A stretch of 9,961 nucleotides of DNA from an uncultured Prevotella sp. Lineage in GTDB: Bacteria > Bacteroidota > Bacteroidia > Bacteroidales > Bacteroidaceae. The number at the start of each line of letters is the position of its first letter. Positions within the stretch are counted from its first letter, which is position 1. The position numbers and the translations under genes were made by a program. The stretch covers positions 1 to 9,961 of the forward strand of contig OMVH01000013.1 in the NCBI GenBank assembly GCA_900314365.1, read 5' to 3'. Below are positions 5,893-9,961 of this stretch, one piece after another. The notes under the pieces were generated by a model that was not told where the DNA came from, did not search any database, and worked only from the letters and a program-made list of their open reading frames with translations.

Positions 5893-6906
5893 ATGAAGTC
5901 GATGTTTCTTACCCTCGCAATCCTGGTGATGCCGCTGTTAGCACAGGCGCAAACGCTGCGCTTCCGTCCCAATGGCGAATTCAAGATCGTACAGTTCACT
6001 GATGTCCACTACAATGGCTCCCGGGCCTCACAGGTGGCCTTGAGTGTTGTTGACAGCGTGTTGCAGCATGAGCGTCCTGACCTTGTGGTGCTCACGGGAG
6101 ATATTGTCTGGGGCAAACCGGGACGGGAGAATCTGCTCAATGTGCTGGACAGAGTTTCTGCCTACAACGTTCCTTTCGTCTATGAATTCGGTAATCACGA
6201 CAGCGAGATGACCGGATTTACTAATCGGGAGCTCTATGACATGGCCCGAAAGGTAAAGAATAACATTCTGCCCGACCTAAGTGGCAGCAAGGAGCTCGAT
6301 TATGTGCTGCCAGTGCTTTCTCACGATGGCAGTCGGACTGCAGCGGCGCTCTATTGTCTCGACTCACATGCTTATCCTCCAAAGGTATCAGGCAAGAAGT
6401 TGGGAGCCTATGCTTGGCTGACCTTCGACCAAGTGGAGTGGTACCGCGAGAAAAGCCGTCAGCTAACCCGTCAGAATGGTGGTAATCCTTTGCCGGCATT
6501 GGCTTTCTTCCATATCCCCGTTCCCGAGTATCACGAGGCCGTCAGGAATGAGGATGCCATTCTCGTCGGTACCCGGCGTGAGACGGTGTGCTCCCCTGAA
6601 TTCAATACTGGTATGTTTACTGCCATGATGGAAGGCGGCGACGTGATGGGCATCTTCTGTGGGCACGACCATGACAACGACTATGCTGTGATGTGGCACG
6701 ACATTCTTTTGGCCTACGGAAGATACTCGGGAGGCAACACAGTCTACAATCACTTGCCGTGCGGGGCACGCGTCATCGTTCTGAAAGAGGGTGAGCGCTG
6801 TTTCGACACCTACATCCGCGAGCGCAAGGGACGCGTGGTTAACCAGGCAACCTATCCTGCCGACTTTGTCTCAGACGACTGGGAGAAGCGCCCGCTCGAG
6901 GAATGA
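5893..6906 (+). CDS. Secreted calcineurin-like metallophosphoesterase
   Basis: A dinuclear-metal phosphoesterase with an N-terminal signal peptide, so it acts in the periplasm or outside. Metal-binding motifs appear in family order: FTDVHYNG (Asp37, His39), LTGDIVWG (Asp70), GNHD (100-103, Asn101, His102), FFHIP (His207) and GHDHDND (257-263, His258, His260). The signal peptide MKSMFLTLAILVMPLLAQA has a hydrophobic core and an AQA|Q cleavage site after Ala19. ATG 5893 is chosen because an upstream in-frame ATG (5743) would bury the signal peptide behind 50 unrelated residues. The product is 337 residues, close to the usual size of Bacteroidales secreted members similar to Dcr2/PhoD-like phosphatases. 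The substrate is unknown. No TAnnTTTG element was found in the preceding 250 bp, so its promoter is unclear. Confidence 0.9.
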   Translation: MKSMFLTLAILVMPLLAQAQTLRFRPNGEFKIVQFTDVHYNGSRASQVALSVVDSVLQHERPDLVVLTGDIVWGKPGRENLLNVLDRVSAYNVPFVYEFGNHDSEMTGFTNRELYDMARKVKNNILPDLSGSKELDYVLPVLSHDGSRTAAALYCLDSHAYPPKVSGKKLGAYAWLTFDQVEWYREKSRQLTRQNGGNPLPALAFFHIPVPEYHEAVRNEDAILVGTRRETVCSPEFNTGMFTAMMEGGDVMGIFCGHDHDNDYAVMWHDILLAYGRYSGGNTVYNHLPCGARVIVLKEGERCFDTYIRERKGRVVNQATYPADFVSDDWEKRPLEE

Positions 6907-6913
6907 TTCCTCG
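6897..6913. terminator. Palindrome with the stop codon in its loop
   Basis: CGAGGAA-TGA-TTCCTCG: a perfect 7-bp hairpin whose 3-nt loop is the stop codon of the phosphoesterase. No T-run follows. It may protect or end the transcript; its role is inferred only from position. A second weaker stem, GACTC-agagt-GAGTC, lies at about 6933-6947. Confidence 0.45.
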
Positions 6914-7043
6914 GCGAGAGTCCTTCCTCTGGACTCAGAGTGAGTCTGTGGATGCTACCTTCTTTTGACTTGCAACAAAGGAGGAATGTTTTTTCTGTCG
7001 GTTTTTCTTGCTGATGGAATGGGCTGACATCGCGGAAAAATCG

Positions 7044-7051
7044 TAACTTTG
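7044..7051 (+). promoter_or_regulatory. Bacteroidetes -7 promoter element for the HU gene
   Basis: TAACTTTG matches TAnnTTTG exactly. Predicted start of transcription near 7055, leaving a leader of about 19 nt before ATG 7074. No convincing -33 element at standard spacing. Confidence 0.65.
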
Positions 7052-7073
7052 CACGCAATAAAGTGAAGAAAAG

Positions 7074-7364
7074 ATGAACAAGAACGAATTGATTGCAGCC
7101 GTTGCTGAGAGCAGCGGCATCAGTAAGGCTAATGCAGCCAAATGTGTGGATTCCGTGCTCGGTGCCATTGCCGGAAATATCTGTGAGGGCGACGGCGAAG
7201 TAGCAATTCCTGATTTCGGGCGCTTCTATGTGAAGAACGTCCCTGCCCGACAGGGCATCAACCCTGCTACCAAAGAGAAAATCACGATTGAAGCTCACGA
7301 CAAGGTGGTGTTCAAGCCTTCGGCCAACATCAGCATTTACACGCGTAAGCACGGACTTAAGTAA
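7074..7364 (+). CDS. HU-family DNA-binding protein
   Basis: A 96-residue histone-like protein that binds and bends DNA as a dimer, part of the nucleoid. The N-terminal helices (KNELIAAVAESSGISKANAAKCVDSV split over about 3-28) form the dimer core. IPDFGRFYVKN (45-55) is the conserved beta hinge (HU usually has GxGxF; here DFGRF). GINPATKEKITI (61-72) is the arm tip, with the DNA-intercalating Pro64 in the usual RNPxT-like position. Slightly longer than E. coli HU (90 residues), with a basic tail (TRKHGLK). ATG 7074 follows an A-rich stretch rather than a Shine-Dalgarno site, as usual in Bacteroidetes. It forms its own transcription unit. Confidence 0.95.
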   Translation: MNKNELIAAVAESSGISKANAAKCVDSVLGAIAGNICEGDGEVAIPDFGRFYVKNVPARQGINPATKEKITIEAHDKVVFKPSANISIYTRKHGLK

Positions 7365-7367
7365 AAA

Positions 7368-7385
7368 GGACGCAGGCTTGTGTCC
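7368..7385 (+). terminator. Stem-loop just after HU
   Basis: GGACGCA-GGCT-TGTGTCC, a 7-bp stem with one G-U pair starting three bases after the HU stop. It lacks a T-run, so termination is only likely by position. A second GC-rich stem (AGGAGG 7432-7437 with CCTCCT 7449-7454) follows downstream. Confidence 0.45.
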
Positions 7386-7490
7386 GCTCCTTATCGTACC
7401 TTAAGAGTTGCCATGTCGTTGCTGGCTTAATAGGAGGTGGCCTGGCAGCCTCCTCCTGTTTCTGCTGTTGGAAAGGGAAACTACTGTTTC

Positions 7491-7603
7491 TTTTTCACAA
7501 GATTTTTCCCCTATTCTCTTTTCGCCAACGTTGCCCGCTTCTCGTCACGTTATTGACAACTGAATGTTTTGAGTGGATAACGTATTCTCGCTTTCGTGGA
7601 TAA
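7491..7603. other. Cluster of four DnaA-box-like 9-mers
   Basis: TTTTTCACA (7491-7499) fits TTWTNCACA fully. TTATTGACA (7550-7558) fits 8 of 9. On the minus strand TTATCCACT (7580-7572) and TTATCCACG (7603-7595) each fit 8 of 9, spaced 23 bp apart. No dnaA or other replication gene is in the window, and Bacteroidetes DnaA preferences may differ, so this is a pattern match only. Confidence 0.3.
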
Positions 7604-7748
7604 ATTATTGCCAACCTTTTGTCAGCTACACCTCCTGTTATAACCTGGTTACTTTCAGAATCAGATGCTGCAAAAGAGGGCTTCCTCGGTTTGCGTGACC
7701 CTATCAACGAGATGTCAGGAATGCTATTGAAGCAGAGCTATGTGCCTC

Positions 7749-8099
7749 CTATGGTCTTACTACTTCGTCGAAATGCTTTTTGGCCCAACCGATAAGCTGA
7801 TCGATTGCCGGTATGAGCGACTTACCGGTGTCTGTAAGCCAGTACTCCACTCGGGGAGGGACCTCAGGATAAACTTTTCGCCCTACAAGATGACTCTCCT
7901 GCAACTCCTTGAGCGTCTTTGAAAGCATCTTCTGCGAACAGTCACTCATATGTGCGCGCAACTCGTTGAATCGCATCACCCCAGTCTCGCTCTGGTCCAA
8001 AGAGTAGAGTACGAGCATCGACCATTTATCGCCGAAGCGACTGATGACCTGACGGATGGGGCAGGTGAGATATTCGGGGTTGATTTCTTGTTTCTTCAT
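7749..8099 (-). CDS. HxlR-family winged helix-turn-helix regulator
   Basis: A 116-residue transcription regulator of the HxlR family (relatives of YodB, HypR and QorR), which often sense electrophiles, quinones or disulfide stress through a cysteine near the N-terminus. CPIRQVISRFGDKWSMLVLYSL (13-34) is the family signature, with the candidate sensor Cys13 aligned to the redox Cys of YodB/HypR. MRFNELRAHMSDCSQKMLSKTLKELQ (42-67) is the recognition region, including Cys54. PPRVEYWLTDTGKSL (81-95) is the wing and following strand. It is divergent from an NAD(P)-binding oxidoreductase, the classical arrangement of regulator and target. A -7 element overlaps a repeat shared with the target promoter, so self-repression is likely. 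The inducer is unknown. Confidence 0.93.
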   Translation of the reverse strand: MKKQEINPEYLTCPIRQVISRFGDKWSMLVLYSLDQSETGVMRFNELRAHMSDCSQKMLSKTLKELQESHLVGRKVYPEVPPRVEYWLTDTGKSLIPAIDQLIGWAKKHFDEVVRP

Positions 8100-8123
8100 T
8101 GTCGTTTTCTCGTTTAGATACTA

Positions 8124-8131
8124 CAAAGGTA
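8124..8131 (-). promoter_or_regulatory. Bacteroidetes -7 element for the HxlR gene
   Basis: On the minus strand this reads TACCTTTG, matching TAnnTTTG. Predicted start of transcription near 8120, about 21 nt before the ATG at 8099. It overlaps the first GGTAAC repeat (8128-8139). Confidence 0.6.
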
Positions 8132-8235
8132 ACCATTAGAAACCAATAGGAGAAGTAAGGCATTGTTAAGGCATGTTAAAGTTGTAGAGAGGGAATCCAA
8201 TGGACATCCAATTCCTACCAAATGGTAACTATAAG
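8128..8235. promoter_or_regulatory. Repeated candidate operators between HxlR and its target
   Basis: GGTAACCATTAG (8128-8139), over the HxlR -7 element, and GGTAACTATAAG (8224-8235), 17 bp upstream of the reductase -33 element, match at 10 of 12 bases. The second is half of the palindrome TACCA-aa-TGGTA (8216-8227). Between them lie two 11-bp-period direct repeats: TAAGGCAT (8156, 8167) and ATCCAAT (8195, 8206). The layout suits a dimeric regulator contacting both promoters. That HxlR is the binder is inferred. Confidence 0.45.
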
Positions 8236-8251
8236 TCCAAAAAGTGCCCTC

Positions 8252-8282
8252 TTGTAAAGTATGGTTTTTGGTTTTATCTTTG
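8252..8282 (+). promoter_or_regulatory. Bacteroidetes promoter for the NAD(P)-binding oxidoreductase
   Basis: TTG at 8252-8254 and TATCTTTG at 8275-8282 are separated by 20 bp, a good -33/-7 pair. Transcription should start near 8286, with a 50-nt leader. An unusually clear purine stretch AAGAAAGGA (about 8319-8327) precedes ATG 8336 at Shine-Dalgarno distance. Confidence 0.7.
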
Positions 8283-8335
8283 CACTCGGAAACAGAAAAC
8301 AAATTATTCACTATTAATAAGAAAGGAAACAAGTT

Positions 8336-8989
8336 ATGGCAAATGTAGTTTTAATCGGTGCAACAGGATTCGTAGGTTCTGCAATTCTCAATGAGCTGCT
8401 CTCGCGTGGCCACAAGGTAACGGCAGTAGTGCGCAACGCCACTAAGCTGCCCAAGAACGACAACCTCACGGCTGTGGAGGAGGACGTGGCCAACGTGGAT
8501 GCCATCGCCAACATCGCCAAGGGCAAGGACGCTGTCATCTCTGCCTATAATCCCGGTTGGACCAACCCCGACATCAAACATCTCATCGAGGTGAACTACC
8601 CCAAGATCGTGGAGGCTGTGAAGAAGAGTGGCGTGGGCCGTCTGCTCATCGTCGGCGGTGCCGGCACGCTGTTTGTCAAGCCAGGCCTGCGCGTGGTTGA
8701 CTCCGGTGCCATCCCTGCCGAGATCATGGACGGCGTGCGTCCCTTGGGCAACTTCTATCTCAACGACCTGACCAAGGAGCACGACCTCGACTGGGTGTTC
8801 TTCTCTCCGGCAGGTATGTTCGAGGAGAAGGGTGAGCGCACGGGCAAGTTCCGCCTCGGCAAGGACGACCTCATCATCGACCCGAAGACCAACTCCAGCC
8901 ACATCTCCGTCCAGGACTACGCCGTGGCCATGGTTGACGAGTTGGAGAAGCCTGCTCACCACAAGGAGCGCTTCACCATCGGATACTAA
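8336..8989 (+). CDS. NAD(P)-binding oxidoreductase (atypical SDR, YwnB/NmrA-like)
   Basis: A 217-residue Rossmann-fold protein of the atypical short-chain dehydrogenase group often labelled NAD(P)H-binding, NADH-flavin reductase or NAD(P)H quinone reductase. IGATGFVGSAIL (7-18) is the dinucleotide-binding loop and VVRNATKLP (31-39) the region after strand 2 that selects the cofactor phosphate. LLIVGGAGTLFVKPG (about 103-117) and the FFSPAGMFEEKGERTGKFR region (about 155-173) are typical of the YwnB branch. ISVQDYAVAMVDELEKP (190-206) is the conserved C-terminal helix. It is divergent from an HxlR regulator and likely induced by the electrophile or oxidant that the regulator senses. Codons are strongly C-ending, unlike genes in the left half, which may mean high expression. 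A strong terminator follows the stop. Confidence 0.9.
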   Translation: MANVVLIGATGFVGSAILNELLSRGHKVTAVVRNATKLPKNDNLTAVEEDVANVDAIANIAKGKDAVISAYNPGWTNPDIKHLIEVNYPKIVEAVKKSGVGRLLIVGGAGTLFVKPGLRVVDSGAIPAEIMDGVRPLGNFYLNDLTKEHDLDWVFFSPAGMFEEKGERTGKFRLGKDDLIIDPKTNSSHISVQDYAVAMVDELEKPAHHKERFTIGY

Positions 8990-9001
8990 GCAAGAAGATT
9001 C

Positions 9002-9029
9002 GGGGCGGTCGTTTGGCCGCTCCTTTTTT
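9002..9029 (+). terminator. Rho-independent terminator after the oxidoreductase
   Basis: GGGGCGGTC-gttt-GGCCGCTCC folds into a 9-bp stem with two G-U pairs and is followed by TTTTTT (9024-9029). It starts 12 bp after the oxidoreductase stop and is the clearest terminator in the window. Confidence 0.85.
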
Positions 9030-9043
9030 ATAAAAACAAGACG

Positions 9044-9176
9044 ATGATACAACAGGCATTGGACTTTCTGAAGTCTCACATTGAGGTGGCCCACGCCGCC
9101 CCTCTTCAAACACTACGACCTCACCAACAACACAGAAGCAAACGGATATGTCGGAGAACGATACAGCAAGGCTTGA
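9044..9176 (+). pseudogene. Frameshifted small gene or gene remnant before the macrodomain
   Basis: From ATG 9044 one frame reads MIQQALDFLKSHIEVAHA. Around 9090-9102 the protein-like sequence moves to the +1 frame as PLFKHYDLTNNTEANGYVGE and ends RYSKA at TGA 9174-9176, inside the macrodomain start. Each half looks like normal protein, whereas the continuous frame turns into an unlikely His/Arg/Thr-rich string, so a one-base insertion (or two-base deletion) near the CCCACGCCGCCCC run is probable. Joined, it would be about 44 residues. I do not recognise the family. It follows a terminator by 14 bp without a visible promoter, so it may be a decayed gene or the remains of an internal deletion. 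Confidence 0.4.
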
Positions 9177-9912
9177 CAACCTCGACATGCTCATCACCAG
9201 TCTGATGAACGACGGCGGCCAGCGTCTCGCTATTCCCCATGACCTCAAGGGCAAGCAGCAGCTCATGCGTGCCCTGATGAACGTGCGGCCGCCACTGCCC
9301 GCCACCGAGGAGTTTCTGCGGCGGCAAGACCGGGAGCTGCAATGGCAACTTGCCGACAAGGGTATCGTGGAGCCTCAGGGCAAGGGCTTGCAGGTGTGGC
9401 AGGGCGACATCACCCGGCTCAAGGTCGATGCCATCGTCAATGCCGCCAACAGTGAGCTGCTCGGCTGTTTCATCCCCCTGCACAGCTGCATCGACAATGC
9501 CATCCATTCCGCCGCCGGCATTCAGCTACGTGAGGCCTGCTACCGCATCATGAGGGCGCAGGGCCACGAGGAAGCGACGGGCACGGCCAAGATCACGCCG
9601 GGCTTCAACCTTCCGGCAAAGTATGTCATCCACACCGTAGGCCCCATCATTCCCGACGGGCAACCTACAAGTGAGCAGGAGGAGCAGCTGGCCTCGTGCT
9701 ACCGCTCCTGCCTCGACATCGCCGAGGACTATGGCCTCCACTCCATTGCTTTCTGTTGCATCTCCACTGGCGTTTTCCGTTTCCCACGTCGGCCTGCGGC
9801 GGAGATAGCCGTGGAGACTGTGAGAAGCTATCCCAAGACGAATATCGACACCATCATTTTCAACACATTCAAAGATGAGGACGACCACATTTATCGACAA
9901 CTTGTTCAGTAA
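9148..9912 (+). CDS. Zinc-dependent macrodomain protein-ADP-ribose hydrolase
   Basis: A 254-residue enzyme of the Zn-macro class (SpyMacroD/SauMacro type) that removes ADP-ribose from proteins. After an N-terminal helical extension (1-75, with RALMNVRPPLPATEEFL at 41-57, typical of the class) the macrodomain shows WQGDITRLKVDAIVNAANS (84-102), then LLGCFIPLHSCIDNAIHSAAG (104-124), the Zn-macro signature with candidate zinc ligands Cys107, His112 and Cys114. HTVGPI (162-167) and CISTGVFRFP (204-213) form the ADP-ribose phosphate loops. The end FNTFKDEDDHIYRQL is typical. In Streptococcus and Staphylococcus this enzyme reverses SirTM ADP-ribosylation of lipoylated GcvH-L, in an operon answering to oxidative stress. 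Here the next gene overlaps its 3' end. No promoter was found directly upstream. Confidence 0.93.
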   Translation: MSENDTARLDNLDMLITSLMNDGGQRLAIPHDLKGKQQLMRALMNVRPPLPATEEFLRRQDRELQWQLADKGIVEPQGKGLQVWQGDITRLKVDAIVNAANSELLGCFIPLHSCIDNAIHSAAGIQLREACYRIMRAQGHEEATGTAKITPGFNLPAKYVIHTVGPIIPDGQPTSEQEEQLASCYRSCLDIAEDYGLHSIAFCCISTGVFRFPRRPAAEIAVETVRSYPKTNIDTIIFNTFKDEDDHIYRQLVQ

Positions 9913-9961
9913 GCCAACGGAGAAGCACCGTCTGACTACACAGCCTTTGGAAGAGCGCATC
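9875..9961 (+). CDS. Start of an overlapping downstream gene, cut by the window edge (possible SirTM sirtuin)
   Basis: An open frame from ATG 9875 runs to the end of the window, overlapping the macrodomain gene by 38 bp. It reads MRTTTFIDNLFSKPTEK and ends LTTQPLEERI. TTG 9902 is an alternative start with an 11-bp overlap. No diagnostic motif lies in these 29 residues. A SirTM-type sirtuin commonly follows a Zn-macrodomain gene, and the LEERI-type helix would suit the segment before its GAGAGLS loop, so SirTM is a context-based guess. Confidence 0.45.
   Translation, partial: MRTTTFIDNLFSKPTEKHRLTTQPLEERI

Larger units (their letters stand above)
7365..7748. other. Intergenic region, no supported gene
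   Basis: Short frames on both strands have no family features. The forward frame 7604-7795 contains KEGFLGLRDPINEMSG and looks gene-like, but it has no upstream start, runs into the HxlR gene and is not recognised. The region holds two stem-loops (7368-7385 and 7432-7454) and a cluster of DnaA-box-like 9-mers (7491-7603). Confidence 0.5.

Noticed and set aside
7495..7707. 70-codon minus-strand frame downstream of HxlR
   Set aside because: No recognisable motif, no promoter-like element, basic low-information composition; likely chance in a gene-free region.
7604..7795. Forward frame containing KEGFLGLRDPINEMSG
   Set aside because: It looks protein-like but has no start near its beginning, runs into the HxlR gene on the other strand and matches no family I recognise; at most an old remnant.
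1..9961. CRISPR array, tRNA, rRNA, insertion sequence or phage genes
   Set aside because: No regularly spaced repeats, cloverleaf-like sequences, transposase motifs or phage structural genes were found on either strand.

Overview
The window looks like chromosomal DNA from a Bacteroidales bacterium, probably Prevotella-like. The evidence is the Bacteroidetes-type -7 element TAnnTTTG ahead of most transcription units (296, 2431, 4255, 7044, 8275, and on the minus strand at 8131-8124), the scarcity of Shine-Dalgarno sites, and protein families with a Bacteroidales flavour (96-residue HU, GlcNAc 2-epimerase, Y-family polymerase with a YolD-like partner). TGA ends several intact genes, so the genetic code is standard. 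The taxon is inferred from these features, not from a database match.

Layout. 1-352: non-coding, with a 16/17-bp direct repeat and a palindromic candidate operator at the promoter. 353-2276: a two-gene translesion-synthesis operon, a UvrX/UmuC-like Y-family DNA polymerase with a TTG start and clamp-binding motif, then a YolD-like protein 4 bp downstream. 2460-4082: a small nitroreductase, an NAD(P)H-dependent FMN reductase broken by one in-frame TGA, and a gamma-class carbonic anhydrase whose start overlaps the reductase stop. 4083-4445: a well-formed promoter and a 37-codon open frame starting almost at the predicted transcription start. 4446-5633: an N-acylglucosamine 2-epimerase. 5634-5892: a perfect hairpin and a long inverted repeat. 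5893-6906: a secreted calcineurin-like phosphoesterase. 7074-7364: an HU protein. 7365-7748: no convincing gene, but a cluster of DnaA-box-like 9-mers. 7749-8989: an HxlR repressor divergent from an NAD(P)-binding oxidoreductase, with repeats in the shared promoter region, ending in the clearest rho-independent terminator of the window. 9044-9176: a frameshifted remnant or small gene. 9148-9912: a zinc-dependent macrodomain ADP-ribosylhydrolase. 9875-9961: the first 29 codons of an overlapping gene that runs off the window.

How the genes fit together. Several units point to redox, electrophile and damage tolerance: the error-prone polymerase pair, two flavin-dependent reductases (one broken), an HxlR-controlled quinone/flavin-reductase-like enzyme, and a Zn-macrodomain of the type that reverses SirTM-mediated ADP-ribosylation. 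The most interesting edge is the right one: the gene overlapping the macrodomain could encode the matching SirTM sirtuin, but only its N-terminal 29 residues are visible, before any diagnostic motif. The epimerase and phosphoesterase are independent metabolic genes.
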